NCBI RefSeq assembly: GCF_024508665.1 | Contig: NZ_JANINP010000004.1 | Span: 186,001 to 250,000 of the forward strand | DNA from: Sphingomonas sp. | GTDB lineage: Bacteria; Pseudomonadota; Alphaproteobacteria; Sphingomonadales; Sphingomonadaceae | Direction of reading: 5' to 3' | Length of the DNA stretch: 64,000 nt | Shown here: piece by piece, positions 46,467 through 55,999 of the stretch | Layout of the letters: each line of letters opens with the position of its first letter | Numbering within the stretch: position 1 is the first letter of the stretch | Program-made: the position numbers and the translations under genes | The notes under the pieces: model-generated | Databases searched by the model: none | Seen by the model: the letters and a program-made list of their open reading frames with translations, nothing else | Told to the model about the DNA's origin: nothing

Positions 46467-47505
46467 CCGCCAGCAGCCCCACGCTTAACGCATAAAAATT
46501 CGAACAATTGTAGTCGAGGATGACCCGGTAATTGCCGGTCAGCAAATAAGCCGTCTTGCCCGGCCCGTCGGGCTCGATGAGCGTAGCCTGCACATTGCCC
46601 GCAGGCCATGGTTTGGATTGCGGCACGATCCCCAGTGCACGCCACTCGGCCATCGTTCGCCAACCGCTTTGCCGGGCGAACACCTTGGGGCAGCGCGGCG
46701 AGATCAGCTTGTTGGTGACGCCGGAGCGATCGAACGTCGCCGGCACCGACACGGCGAGGCCCCAGGGTTGCCCGCGCCGCCATCCGGCATTGTAGAAATA
46801 ATTGGCGATCGAGGCGAGCGTATCGGCATCGCTGTTCCAGATGTCGGCACGACCATCGCCATCGCCGTCGCGGGCCATGCGCAGATAGACCGATGGCAGG
46901 AATTGCGGCCCGCCCATCGCACCCGCCCAACTGCCGACGAGTTGGCTGCGCATGACGCCGCGATCGACCATCTTCATCGAGGCGATCAGCTCGCCTTCGA
47001 ACAGCGCGCGGCGACGGCCATCATAGGCCAAGGTCGCCAGGGCGCGCGGCAGGTCGAAATTGCCCATGATCCGGCCGTAATTGGTCTCATGCCCCCATAT
47101 CGCGACCATGATCGATTCGGGCACGCCCGTTTCGGCCTCGATCCGGCTGAGATGCGCGCGTTCTGCCAGATACTTCGCCCTACCCTGTCCGATTCGGGCT
47201 GCATCGACATGGCTGCGCAGATAGGGCGCGAAGGGCGGTGACGCGCTGTTGGTCGGGTTGGCCGGGTTGCCGCCCGGCTGGGCATGGTCGAGATCGATCA
47301 CGCGCTGATTGAAGGTAAGCCCGGCCAGGACCGAATCGGCGCTGGACGGCTTCACGCCCTGAGCGATCGCACGGCTGCGCACGCCTTGGAGATAGGCCTG
47401 AAACGCCGAATCGTCCTGTGCGTTGGCCGACCCAGACGTCAGCCACACCCCGGCGGCCAGCGTGACCGCCGCCGCCATTCGTCCCATCATACCCCGTCCG
47501 CGCAT
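46453..47505 (-). CDS. mltB: MltB-family lytic murein transglycosylase
   Basis: 350-residue periplasmic transglycosylase. A signal peptide ends near SANAQ. The catalytic Glu is in IWGHETNYGRIMG, and SWAGAMGGPQFLPSVYL is the second family block. DGDGDGRADIWNSDADTLASIANYF carries the calcium-type loop known from MltB. The C-terminal peptidoglycan-binding region is degenerate. ATG at 47505 is chosen, with a second Met at 47490; an ATG at 47547 would extend too far. It cleaves peptidoglycan to 1,6-anhydro products. Confidence 0.92.
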   Translation of the reverse strand: MRGRGMMGRMAAAVTLAAGVWLTSGSANAQDDSAFQAYLQGVRSRAIAQGVKPSSADSVLAGLTFNQRVIDLDHAQPGGNPANPTNSASPPFAPYLRSHVDAARIGQGRAKYLAERAHLSRIEAETGVPESIMVAIWGHETNYGRIMGNFDLPRALATLAYDGRRRALFEGELIASMKMVDRGVMRSQLVGSWAGAMGGPQFLPSVYLRMARDGDGDGRADIWNSDADTLASIANYFYNAGWRRGQPWGLAVSVPATFDRSGVTNKLISPRCPKVFARQSGWRTMAEWRALGIVPQSKPWPAGNVQATLIEPDGPGKTAYLLTGNYRVILDYNCSNFYALSVGLLADAVE

Positions 47506-47600
47506 CGGCAGACCGTGCCACAGCGGGCGGCAAAGGTGAAATCCCATCGTCGCGCGACTTGCACAAATCGCCGTCCTTGACCAAAGCGCTGCTCGCGCGC

Positions 47601-47690
<90 letters not shown>

Positions 47691-47708
47691 AGGCGCATCT
47701 TCGATCGC

Positions 47709-47739
47709 AAAGGGGCCGCTCCCGGAGAGTAGCCCCTTT
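47709..47739 (+). terminator. Terminator after tRNA-Ser
   Basis: Stem AAAGGGGC / GCCCCTTT with an internal CTCC / GGAG pairing. The T-run is on the tRNA strand, and the A-run lets it work leftward also, after the NmrA-like gene's neighbours. Confidence 0.75.
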
Positions 47740-47759
47740 CGATCATCGTCATCGGCGCT

Positions 47760-48641
47760 TCAGGCCACTGTCTTTTCCGACGCGGCGAGTGCCGCGGCGA
47801 AGGCGCGATAGGAATGAAGCGGGCGGCCCAGCAAGCGGGTGAGGCGCTCGACGTCTCCTGCCTCGGGGATCATGCCGTCGCTGACATAGCGCTCCGCCAT
47901 CAAGCGCATTTCGTAAGCGGTCCATCTCGGCATGAAACCCGCCACTGTCTGCTCGAACGCGCTCGGATCATCGCCGCCATAGACGACCGGGCGGCCGAGG
48001 ACGTCCGACCAGATCGCGGCGACATCCGAACCGCTCAGCGTGTCGGGGCCGACCAGATTGATGATCTCGACCGGCAGCGCGCTCGGCGCCTGCGCGCGGC
48101 GGACGAGTTCGATCGCCGCGACCTCCGCGATATCGCGCGTATCGACCATCGCGATACCCTTACCGCCGATCGGCATAGGATAGACGCCGTAGTCGAAGAC
48201 GGCATCCTTGATCATATGCTCATTGTCGATGAAGTAGGAAGCACGCAGGATGGTGGCGCTGAATCCCATCTGCTCGATCATCCGCTCGGCACCGGACTTC
48301 ACCGCAAAGTGCGGCACGTTCACGAACCGATCGGCATGGATCACCGACAGATAGACAAGGCGATCGACCGACATTTCGCGCGCGATGTTGAGGGTGATCA
48401 GCGCCTGGGTGAATTCGTCGCCGGTTACCGCGTTAAGCAGGAAAAAGGCGTCGACGCCGGTGAACGCGGCGCGCAGCGCATCGATATCGAGCAGATCGCC
48501 TTGCGCGATCTCCACCGCGGCAGGAAAATCGACTTTCGACGGGTCGCGGGTGAGCACGCGCACGGCGACCCCGCGGTTGACGAGCTGATCGACGACATGG
48601 CGCCCGACGCGTCCGGTCGCGCCGATAACGAGAATGGTCAT
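47760..48641 (-). CDS. NmrA-like NAD(P)-binding protein
   Basis: 293-residue atypical short-chain reductase. The nucleotide-binding motif is ILVIGATGRVGRHVVDQL, followed by VRVLTRDPSKV. VDTRDIAEVAAIEL and the C-terminal FEQTVAGFMPRW are typical of NmrA/quinone-reductase-like proteins. CAGGAG lies 8 bases before the ATG at 48641. It diverges from a LysR regulator gene across 103 bases, the usual layout for a regulator controlling its neighbour. The substrate is unknown. Confidence 0.86.
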   Translation of the reverse strand: MTILVIGATGRVGRHVVDQLVNRGVAVRVLTRDPSKVDFPAAVEIAQGDLLDIDALRAAFTGVDAFFLLNAVTGDEFTQALITLNIAREMSVDRLVYLSVIHADRFVNVPHFAVKSGAERMIEQMGFSATILRASYFIDNEHMIKDAVFDYGVYPMPIGGKGIAMVDTRDIAEVAAIELVRRAQAPSALPVEIINLVGPDTLSGSDVAAIWSDVLGRPVVYGGDDPSAFEQTVAGFMPRWTAYEMRLMAERYVSDGMIPEAGDVERLTRLLGRPLHSYRAFAAALAASEKTVA

Positions 48642-48744
48642 GATGTGTCTCCTGAGGGGTCATGATTGACGCCTCCGAAACTAGTGATCCACAATTGAGC
48701 CAATAGACCTTATATCTGGACAGTCCGTCTACTGAGTGGAACAC

Positions 48745-49635
48745 ATGGATCTTCTCGCGCTGGCCGATTTCAACCTCGTCGCCAAACATGGCGGATTCGG
48801 ACGCGCCGCGCGGGCGGCCACGCGCCCCAAGGCAACCCTTTCCCGGCGGGTGTCGGAATTGGAGGCCGGGCTGGGAGTGCGGCTGTTCGAACGCGGCGGC
48901 CGCGATCTAAAGCTCACCGAAGAAGGACGATCGCTCCATGAACGGACCGCGCGACTGATGGCCGAGCTCAACGAAACCGCGGCGGCGATAGCAGCGGGGG
49001 GTGACGCGCCGCGCGGCCGCTTGCGGATCAGTGCCCCTTCGCTCTTTTCGCAGGTCGCGATGGGCAGCCTCGCTGCGGGTTTCGCGCTGGACTATCCCGA
49101 GGTGCGGCTTGAAGTCACGACCGACGATCGCGCTGTCGACATGATCGAGGAGGGCTATGATCTGGTCATACGGGTCAATCCACGACCCGATGAAAGCCTG
49201 ATCGGGCGAGTTTTCCTGCGGGACAGGCAGGTGGTTGTGGCAGCACCCACCTTTGTTCGGCCCATCGCCGGTGCGGCGGTACAGGCTGTCGTGCGTGGGC
49301 CGGCCGATCTGGCGCGAAACTGGAACGTGACTACGACAAACGAACGGTCGACGATCGCGATCGACCCGATCCTGTCGCTGTCCTCGATGGCAATGGTCCG
49401 CAACGCGGTTCGGCAGGGAGTCGGTGCCGCTTGCTTGCCGCTTTCGCTGGTGAGCCATGACCTGGCGGCTGGTCGGCTTGTGGCATGGGCCGATGTCGAC
49501 GAGCCCGACACCAGTTTGTGGGCACTCTATCCGTCTGCCCGGCTTCTGAGCGGGCGCGTGTCGGCGTTCCTGACCTATCTGAAAAAGGCATTTCCTACCG
49601 GCTCGCCCGACGAATTGGCGGCGTTTATCGATTAG
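48745..49635 (+). CDS. LysR-family transcriptional regulator
   Basis: 296-residue regulator. The winged helix-turn-helix covers about 1-60 (ADFNLVAKHGGFGRAARA, LSRRVSELEAGLGVRLFER). The effector-binding domain follows at about 90-290 (GRLRISAPSLFSQVAMG, GYDLVIRV). It belongs to the group with short first helices that often controls a divergent oxidoreductase gene. ATG at 48745 is chosen; GTG at 48736 is an alternative. It probably regulates the NmrA-like gene; the intergenic AT-rich stretch (48676-48725) is the likely operator. Confidence 0.92.
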   Translation: MDLLALADFNLVAKHGGFGRAARAATRPKATLSRRVSELEAGLGVRLFERGGRDLKLTEEGRSLHERTARLMAELNETAAAIAAGGDAPRGRLRISAPSLFSQVAMGSLAAGFALDYPEVRLEVTTDDRAVDMIEEGYDLVIRVNPRPDESLIGRVFLRDRQVVVAAPTFVRPIAGAAVQAVVRGPADLARNWNVTTTNERSTIAIDPILSLSSMAMVRNAVRQGVGAACLPLSLVSHDLAAGRLVAWADVDEPDTSLWALYPSARLLSGRVSAFLTYLKKAFPTGSPDELAAFID

Positions 49636-49931
49636 CGACGCGTCGAACGCGGCTCGCCAGCACCGCGATCGCAATGCGGCGTCGGCGCACAACGATCGGG
49701 TGGCTGCCGCCTATCACAGCGCTTTGCGGCATCGGCGCGGCGCGGCTGGACACAGCCTTTCTCTGTGGTCGATGTGACGGCGGCGACCTGGCCGACCGGC
49801 ATCTGAGTGAGGCCCAGCCCCACCACAGAACCAACCAGCAGTCCGATCCCGGCGAATGCACCATAGCGCCGCATCACCGTCGGTTTCCGGGCGGGAGGAT
49901 GATAAAGCGAGATGCCTGGCGTGCGACGCAT
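49632..49931 (-). CDS. Possible small membrane protein
   Basis: 99-residue open frame. Residues 1-55 look real, with one membrane helix (YGAFAGIGLLVGSVVGLGL). Residues 60-99 are Arg/Cys/Pro-rich and look like out-of-frame high-GC sequence, so a frameshift or wrong call is possible. No good ribosome site is seen, though a TATAAT-like GATAAT lies just before the ATG. It overlaps the LysR stop by 4 bases on the opposite strand. I do not recognise a family. Confidence 0.4.
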   Translation of the reverse strand: MRRTPGISLYHPPARKPTVMRRYGAFAGIGLLVGSVVGLGLTQMPVGQVAAVTSTTEKGCVQPRRADAAKRCDRRQPPDRCAPTPHCDRGAGEPRSTRR

Positions 49932-50021
49932 GGGATTATCCGAGCGACTTGTTACCAGATTCCGGCCGTTTTCGATACGTAATAGAGCGTATTGCGCCTC
50001 CCGGACGCAACGCCAGCCGGT
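49636..50021. other. Gap with only a weak gene candidate
   Basis: 386 bases between the LysR and PilZ genes. Apart from the possible small membrane protein above, I see no gene, RNA or repeat. An AT-rich patch at 49929-49992 could hold a promoter. Confidence 0.3.
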
Positions 50022-50357
50022 TCAGACCGTGCCAACCTCGACCAGTGCTTCGTACAAATGGTCGGGCAGTGGCCGGTGGAACAGGCAACCAGCCTGGAAA
50101 TCATCGGCCCAACGCACCGTTGCCGCCACCTGACCGGCGCCGGGCAACGTCAGCCAGATCACGCTGTCCTTCTTGAGCGAGGAATAGGTCGAGATGCGTG
50201 CGCCTTGGGGCGACAGATCGGTCACCCGACACAAAGTGCGGTCGAGCCCGCCCCTGCCCAGCTTGGCGTCGAGCGAAACCGGAGCGCGGGGCGCGCGCCG
50301 GCGGTTCATCACTGCGGGTTCGAATTCCGCCGATATGTTGATCTGCCTGGCTTCCAT
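50022..50357 (-). CDS. PilZ domain protein
   Basis: 111-residue PilZ protein. The cyclic-di-GMP motif is present in two parts: NRRRAPRAPV (RxxxR) at about residues 18-27 and DLSPQGARIST (DxSxxG) at about 47-57. The beta-barrel ends WADDFQAGCLFHRPL. It probably binds c-di-GMP and passes the signal to an unknown partner. It stands alone and is read leftward. Confidence 0.88.
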   Translation of the reverse strand: MEARQINISAEFEPAVMNRRRAPRAPVSLDAKLGRGGLDRTLCRVTDLSPQGARISTYSSLKKDSVIWLTLPGAGQVAATVRWADDFQAGCLFHRPLPDHLYEALVEVGTV

Positions 50358-50420
50358 GACGGAAATGCTATGCGCGCGATGCCTAAGACGGCGTTAAGCA
50401 CCGCGCTCGCCCGATACGCA

Positions 50421-50450
50421 AACGCCGCGCTCCCAGCAGGAACGCGGCGT
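50421..50450 (-). terminator. rpmE terminator
   Basis: Read leftward: stem ACGCCGCG / CGCGGCGT with an internal TCC / GGA pairing, followed by TTTGCG. It lies about 30 bases after the rpmE stop. The T-run is short. Confidence 0.6.
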
Positions 50451-50482
50451 CGAACGCTACGCAGCCGCCGAAGCGGCGCGGC

Positions 50483-50713
50483 TTACTTCTTGGTGAGCGA
50501 CAGCCCGCCGAAACGCTTGTTGAAGCGCGCCACCTGACCGCCCGCATCGAGCATCTGGCCGCGGCCACCGGTCCAGGCCGGATGCGACAAGGGGTCGATT
50601 TCGAGCGTCATCGTGTCGCCTTCCTTGCCCCAGGTGGAGCGGGTCTCGTACACGGTGCCGTCGGTCATCTGGACCTTGATCATGTGGTAATCGGGGTGAG
50701 TGTCTTTCTTCAC
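50483..50713 (-). CDS. rpmE: 50S ribosomal protein L31
   Basis: 76-residue ribosomal protein L31. The start [19 protein letters not shown] and the segment HPAWTGG are typical. It has no Cys, so it lacks the zinc-binding CxxC pairs of the E. coli form and is the zinc-independent variant common in alphaproteobacteria. It lies 132 bases after fabZ on the same strand, with a separate terminator. Confidence 0.96.
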   Translation of the reverse strand: MKKDTHPDYHMIKVQMTDGTVYETRSTWGKEGDTMTLEIDPLSHPAWTGGRGQMLDAGGQVARFNKRFGGLSLTKK

Positions 50714-50845
50714 GTCGCGAAATCCTTTTGAAAGCTCCCGGTTTCCGACCGGCAGCGAAGCCGCGGCGCCTAGCAGAGGGTGTCCGCCGGCGCAACTCTC
50801 TCGAAAAATGTCCCCAACGATGCGCGGCGCGTGGGCGCCGCCGCG

Positions 50846-51325
50846 TCAAGCCGCCGGCGGATCGGCGATCATCGCCGTAAAGTTCGCCTGGGCGGCCAAT
50901 TGCCCGTCGATCAGCGCCCGGCCGGCGAATTTGCACACAGACGAGCGCTTCTGGACGAACTCGACTTCCAGGCGGAGCAGCACGCCGGGTTCGACCGGCT
51001 TCCTGAACTTCGCCTCGTCGATCGCCATGAAATAAACGAGCTTGCCCGAACCGGCCAGGCCCAGGCTCTCCACCGCCAGGACACCGGCGGCCTGTGCCAG
51101 CGCCTCGACGATCAGCACGCCGGGCATGATCGGCCGTCCGGGGAAATGTCCCTGGAAGAAGCTCTCGTTGATCGTCACCGCCTTGATCGCCGCGATCGAC
51201 CGGTCGAGGATCAATTCCTCGACACGATCGACCAGCAGCATCGGGTAGCGGTGCGGCAGCGCCGCCATCACCCGCCCGATATCGAGCGGACCGATGGATG
51301 CGGCTGCCGTCGCGTCTTCGCTCAC
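50846..51325 (-). CDS. fabZ: 3-hydroxyacyl-ACP dehydratase FabZ
   Basis: 159-residue hot-dog-fold dehydratase of type II fatty acid synthesis. The catalytic His is in [13 protein letters not shown]... [23 protein letters not shown] (His and, in the helix, Glu). GTG at 51325 overlaps the ompH stop (GTGA). In most Gram-negatives lpxD precedes fabZ and lpxA follows it; neither is present here. Confidence 0.95.
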   Translation of the reverse strand: MSEDATAAASIGPLDIGRVMAALPHRYPMLLVDRVEELILDRSIAAIKAVTINESFFQGHFPGRPIMPGVLIVEALAQAAGVLAVESLGLAGSGKLVYFMAIDEAKFRKPVEPGVLLRLEVEFVQKRSSVCKFAGRALIDGQLAAQANFTAMIADPPAA

Positions 51326-52002
51326 CGTCCGGACGGCTTCTTGCCGGTCGAAGGCGCCGGGGTCGCGGGCAGCGCGGCGCCCGGGACGCCCGCCGGCGGG
51401 TTGCCGCGCGGCGCCGCCGGAGCACCGGCAGCGTTGCCACCCGGCTGCCAATTGGCCGGCGGCGTGATGCTGACGGTCGTCACCAGCTTGTTGAGTTCGG
51501 CGGTGATGTCGTCGGTGATGTCGGCATTGGCGTCGAAGTCGAGCGCCGCTTCCGGACGGATCACCAGGCTGACGCGCTTGGTCGTCTTGACCGTGGCATA
51601 GGCCTGCTGGAACTTGGCCGAGATCTGCTCGATCGCATAAGCGCGGGCGCGCAAGGCCGGCATTTCCGCCTGCGACGCCTGCTGCTCCTTCTGCTGGATC
51701 GAGGCGAAATTGGGTGACGCGCGCAGCTTGGCGAGCTCGGAATCGTCGAGCTGGCCATCCTTGTTGGCGTCGAACGCCTGCTCCAGCGGAGCGAGTTCCT
51801 TGCGGATCGCTTCGGCCTGGTCGAGCCCGGTCTTGTAGGTGGTCTTGATCTGGTTGATCGCGTTGGTGAACGCGGTCGTCTTCAGGATCGCGGTCTGCGG
51901 GTCGGCCACGGCGACGGACTGCGCCGAGGCGGTGGGCGCCAGCGCCAGGCCGGTCGTCAGCGCGACGGCGCTGATCCCGAGATATTTGATCATGCTCTTC
52001 AT
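51322..52002 (-). CDS. ompH: OmpH/Skp periplasmic chaperone with EF-hand loop
   Basis: 226-residue Skp-like chaperone that carries unfolded outer-membrane proteins. A signal peptide ends ASAQ (residue 28). Long helices with [17 protein letters not shown] form the tentacles of the Skp trimer. Unusually, residues 78-89 read [12 protein letters not shown], a canonical 12-residue calcium loop (D1, N3, D5, G6, L8, D9, E12). The C-terminal tail is Ala/Pro/Gly-rich. Its ATG overlaps the bamA stop (TGATG), and fabZ overlaps its own stop. Confidence 0.9.
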   Translation of the reverse strand: MKSMIKYLGISAVALTTGLALAPTASAQSVAVADPQTAILKTTAFTNAINQIKTTYKTGLDQAEAIRKELAPLEQAFDANKDGQLDDSELAKLRASPNFASIQQKEQQASQAEMPALRARAYAIEQISAKFQQAYATVKTTKRVSLVIRPEAALDFDANADITDDITAELNKLVTTVSITPPANWQPGGNAAGAPAAPRGNPPAGVPGAALPATPAPSTGKKPSGR

Positions 52003-54800
52003 CAGAATTGGGTCCCTACGTTGAATGTTACGAGTTTGGTATCGTCGCCGGGCGAGTGCAGCAGTGCCTTGGCGATGTCGATGCGGAGCGGCCCGAAGGG
52101 CGAATTCCAGTTGACCCCGAAGCCGATCGACACGCGCGGCCGCGGCGTGTCACCGAGGAACTGCTCGAGGAACGGTCCGGCCGAGGTGGTCAGCGCATTG
52201 TTGGCAGTGCTGCCGACGCAATTGCCGCTTGCGTCCGGAATACCGGTTGCACAGGTCGTCGACACAACCGAGCCGCTGGAATCGGTGTAGCTATAGAGTA
52301 ATTGGCCCGAGCCGTTGCGGACCGGAGTGACGATCGGGTCGTAGATCGTTTTTCCATTGGCATCGACGTGAGACGGGAACGTCGTCAGCTGTGGTCTGGT
52401 TACACCCCAGACGGCACCGACATCGAGGAAGATCGACGGACGAAGCCCCAGCTCGCGCGCACCGCCCGAAAGCGGCGGCTGCAGCTCGAACCGCACGAGA
52501 TAATAGGCCCGGCCGCCCAAGGCGTCATCGATATAGTTCTTCTTGTCGGGATCGAGCGTCTGCGCAGTCACGACACCATTCGAGTCGGTCGTGTTGAGGT
52601 AATTGATACGCCGGACGCGCGGGCCGACGCCGCGAATGTCGAAGCCACGAATCTGCGGCTCGCCGAGATAGAAGCGATCGGTAATGCGCACCTTGTCGAT
52701 GCCGGCGCCACGGCTCTTCTCCAGGCTGGCGATGTAACCGGCCTCGCCATTGACCGAGAAAATCCAGTTGTGGCCGAGGTTGATGTATTTCGACGCTTCG
52801 ATCCGCGACCGGACGTAGCGTACGTCGCCGCCGAGCCCGGCAAAGTCCTGGCTCAGCACCAAGCGCTTGCCCGCGGTCGGCCTCAGACGGCTGTTGAGGC
52901 TGTCATAGACCAACGAATAGCCGAGTACGGACGACAAACGATTGCCGATCGCGTCGCACAGATAACGCCCCGCCTTGAGGGGATCGCACGTATCGGGAAT
53001 ACCGTCTGCGTTCGTGTCCGAATAATAGGTCGCCTTGTCCAGTCCGACTTCGTCATAGGTCAACCCGTATCGGGCGGACAGCGACCAATATTCGGTGATC
53101 GGCACGCCGGTGCGGACCTGGAAGCCGGTCGAGACCTGCGAATAAGTCGTCTGACGCTGGTCGCCGAGATAATTGAACGAGTTGTAGTCGCGGCGGAAGA
53201 TGTCGACGCCGACCGCGACGTTCTTATTGAACAGATACGGTTCGGTGAAGCCGAGCGAGACCGACTTCGAATAGACCGAATAGTCGACATTGGCGCGGAG
53301 CTCCTGCCCCTTGCCCCTGAAATTGCGCTGCGTGATGCCGGCCTGGATGATGAACCGCTCGAGGCTCGAATAGCCGGCCGATAGCGACAATTCGCCTGTG
53401 GCCTTTTCCTCGACATTCGCATTGAGCACGACGCGATCGGGCGCCGAGCCCTGCTCCTGCTTGATCTCGAACTTGTCCTGGAAGAAGCCCAGCGAGTTGA
53501 TGCGGTCCTGCGAGCGCTTGACCTGGAAACTGTTGAACGCATCGCCTTCCGCCAGGCGGATTTCGCGGCGAACGACCTTATCCTGGGTGTTGCGATTGCC
53601 GGTGATGTCGATCTTCTCGATGTACGAGCGCTTGGCTTCCGCGATGTGGAAATTGATCGACATGGTCAGCTTGTCGGGGTCGCGATTGAACTCAGGGTTC
53701 ACATCGGTGAACGCGTAACCGAACAAACCGGCGGTCTCGTTCAGACGGTCGACCGAATCCTCGACGCGCTTGGCATTATACCAGTCGCCCTTGTTGATCC
53801 CGAGGCCCGCCGCAAGCTTGTTGTTGTCGAAATCACGGATGTCGCTGTCGACAGTGACATTGCCGAATTTGTAGCGCGGGCCTTCTTCCACCACATAGGT
53901 GATGATGAAGTTCTTCTTGTCCGGAGTCAGCTCCGCGACCGCCGAGGTCACGCGGAAATCCGCATACCCTTGCGTCAGGTAGAATTGGCGCAGCTTCTGC
54001 TGGTCGTACGCCAGCCGATCCTGGTCGTAGGACGTGTTGGACGACATGAAGCGCGTCAGCCGCGCCTGCTTGGTGACCATCTGCTCGCGGAGCTTGCCAT
54101 CGGAAAAGACGTTGTTGCCGATTATGTTGATCGCGCGGACCTTGCTCTTTGGCCCCTCATCGATCTCGAACACGACGTCGACGCGATTCTGGTCCAGGCT
54201 GACCATCTTCGGCTCGATCCGCGCAGCAAAGCGGCCCTGGCGACGATAAAGCTCGACGATCCGCGCGACGTCCTGGCGCACCGCGGTACGCGTGAAGATC
54301 TGGCGCGGTGCAAGCTTGATTTCCTTGGTGATCTTGTCGGACTTGAGGGTCTTGTTCCCCTCCAGGATCACGCGGTTGATGATCGGATTCTCGCGGATGC
54401 GGATCGCGATCTCTCCGGTCTCGACGCCGGCGATCGACACGTCGGCGAAAAGGTCGCTGGCGAGCAGGTCGCGCAGCGCCTGGTCGAGCGTTTCATTGGT
54501 ATAGGCCTGGCCCACGCGCAGCTTGGTGTAGGACAGCACTGTTTCCGGCTCGATACGCTGCGACCCTTCGACGCGGAGCGAACGGATCACCCGCTGCGGC
54601 GCCACCGCCGGCGATGTCGGCGCGGCTGGCGCGGTCTGGGGCGCGCCAGGAGGGGTCTGCGGTGCCGCGGCGGCGGGCGCCGGAGCGGGCTGGGCCGCGG
54701 TCTGGGCGGCAGCAGCGACCGGGACCCCCGAGAGCATTGTCCCCGCGAGCAGCACCGTTACGGCGCGCGTTCCGAACTTCGACGTATTGATAACTTTCAC
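52002..54800 (-). CDS. bamA: Outer-membrane assembly protein BamA
   Basis: 932-residue Omp85 protein that inserts beta-barrels in the outer membrane. A signal peptide (ending AAAAQ) is followed by a Pro/Ala/Gln linker, five POTRA domains (about 85-510; [19 protein letters not shown] starts the first), and a 16-strand barrel ending in NVGTQF with the terminal Phe signal. Extracellular loops carry a DTNADGIPD calcium-type motif and Cys pairs. GTG at 54800 starts the signal peptide and has GGGGTGG upstream. rseP lies 68 bases before it. Confidence 0.95.
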   Translation of the reverse strand: MKVINTSKFGTRAVTVLLAGTMLSGVPVAAAAQTAAQPAPAPAAAAPQTPPGAPQTAPAAPTSPAVAPQRVIRSLRVEGSQRIEPETVLSYTKLRVGQAYTNETLDQALRDLLASDLFADVSIAGVETGEIAIRIRENPIINRVILEGNKTLKSDKITKEIKLAPRQIFTRTAVRQDVARIVELYRRQGRFAARIEPKMVSLDQNRVDVVFEIDEGPKSKVRAINIIGNNVFSDGKLREQMVTKQARLTRFMSSNTSYDQDRLAYDQQKLRQFYLTQGYADFRVTSAVAELTPDKKNFIITYVVEEGPRYKFGNVTVDSDIRDFDNNKLAAGLGINKGDWYNAKRVEDSVDRLNETAGLFGYAFTDVNPEFNRDPDKLTMSINFHIAEAKRSYIEKIDITGNRNTQDKVVRREIRLAEGDAFNSFQVKRSQDRINSLGFFQDKFEIKQEQGSAPDRVVLNANVEEKATGELSLSAGYSSLERFIIQAGITQRNFRGKGQELRANVDYSVYSKSVSLGFTEPYLFNKNVAVGVDIFRRDYNSFNYLGDQRQTTYSQVSTGFQVRTGVPITEYWSLSARYGLTYDEVGLDKATYYSDTNADGIPDTCDPLKAGRYLCDAIGNRLSSVLGYSLVYDSLNSRLRPTAGKRLVLSQDFAGLGGDVRYVRSRIEASKYINLGHNWIFSVNGEAGYIASLEKSRGAGIDKVRITDRFYLGEPQIRGFDIRGVGPRVRRINYLNTTDSNGVVTAQTLDPDKKNYIDDALGGRAYYLVRFELQPPLSGGARELGLRPSIFLDVGAVWGVTRPQLTTFPSHVDANGKTIYDPIVTPVRNGSGQLLYSYTDSSGSVVSTTCATGIPDASGNCVGSTANNALTTSAGPFLEQFLGDTPRPRVSIGFGVNWNSPFGPLRIDIAKALLHSPGDDTKLVTFNVGTQF

Positions 54801-54868
54801 TATTCCACCCCAGCCGGAGACATTGCCGTCGCGTGATTTACGGGCGCGCCCGCCCTGCCCTAACCGCT

Positions 54869-55999
54869 TCAGCCGATCAACCCGGCGAGATGCTGCCACA
54901 AGCCCACCTTGCCCAGGTCGTTGAACGTCACGATCAGGAACAAGCACAGGATCGCCGCCAGCCCACCGCGAAAAGCCCATTCCTGGATCGCCGGCGTCAC
55001 CGGACGCCGCCGCACAGCCTCTATCGCGTAGAACAGCAAATGCCCTCCGTCGAGCATGGGGACTGGCAAGAGATTGATGAACCCCAAATTAATGGAGATG
55101 ATAGCGACCAGCCAGATGAAGTCCGGCCATCCCATGCTGAGCTGCTCGCCGGAGAATTTCACCATGCCTACGACACCGGACATGTCCTTTATCGGCCGCC
55201 GCCCGCTGATCAGCTGGCCAAGCCCCTGCCCGGTCTGCCGGACCAGCGCCCAAAGCTCTCTGGACGCGACACCCGGTGCCTGCAGCACGCCGACTCGCAC
55301 GAAAACCGGCTGGGCAGCGTGCACCCCCAGCATCCCGATATCGCCTTCGTTGCCGAACTTGTCCTTGACGTGCCGCTTGCCGATGACCGTGTCGCTCGCC
55401 ATCGCGACACCGCCGCGGTCGAAATCGATCCTGACCCGCTCGCCCGCGCGCAGCTGGACGTAATAGGCCAAATCCTCGAACGTCTCGACCGGGCGTCCAC
55501 CCAGCGCGGTGATCCTGTCCCCGGCTTTAAGGCCGGCCGCCGCAGCGGCGCTCCCCGCCTCGACCCCGGCTACCGTCGAGGGTGTGCGATTGTCGCCATA
55601 GGCCAGCGCAAACCCCGTCAGGATTAGCAAAGCCAGGAAGAAATTGGTTACCGGCCCGGCCAGTACGACGATCGCGCGCTGCCACAATGGCTTGGCCTGG
55701 AAGGTGCGAGCGCGCTCAGCCGGGGGTAGCGCCAGCCAGGCGGGATCCGGCTGGCTGGCAGGATTCATGTCGCCGGCGAAGCGGACATAGCCGCCAAGCG
55801 GGATCCAGCTCAGCTTCCAGCGGGTGCCGCGTTTGTCGGTCCAGCCAGTGATTTCCCGGCCGAACCCGATCGAAAATACTTCCGACTTGATGCCGAACAG
55901 CCGCGCGGCGAGATAATGGCCAAGCTCGTGGAAGAACACGAGCGGCCCCAGCAACAGCGCGAAGCCGACAATGTACAGGATCAGGCTGGGACTCTGCAT
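54869..55999 (-). CDS. rseP: Site-2 protease RseP
   Basis: 376-residue intramembrane zinc protease that cuts anti-sigma factors in the envelope stress response. The zinc motif is FFHELGHYLAA in the first helix; the third ligand Asp is in NLLPVPMLDGGHLL. One PDZ domain lies at about 125-200 (AGLKAGDRITALGGRPVETF), where E. coli has two. ATG at 55999 overlaps the dxr stop (TGATG). Confidence 0.94.
   Translation of the reverse strand: MQSPSLILYIVGFALLLGPLVFFHELGHYLAARLFGIKSEVFSIGFGREITGWTDKRGTRWKLSWIPLGGYVRFAGDMNPASQPDPAWLALPPAERARTFQAKPLWQRAIVVLAGPVTNFFLALLILTGFALAYGDNRTPSTVAGVEAGSAAAAAGLKAGDRITALGGRPVETFEDLAYYVQLRAGERVRIDFDRGGVAMASDTVIGKRHVKDKFGNEGDIGMLGVHAAQPVFVRVGVLQAPGVASRELWALVRQTGQGLGQLISGRRPIKDMSGVVGMVKFSGEQLSMGWPDFIWLVAIISINLGFINLLPVPMLDGGHLLFYAIEAVRRRPVTPAIQEWAFRGGLAAILCLFLIVTFNDLGKVGLWQHLAGLIG

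Noticed and set aside
48662-48789. Short upstream frame before the NmrA-like gene as a leader peptide
   Set aside because: It overlaps the real gene out of frame, has no sign of an attenuator and continues as ordinary antisense sequence.
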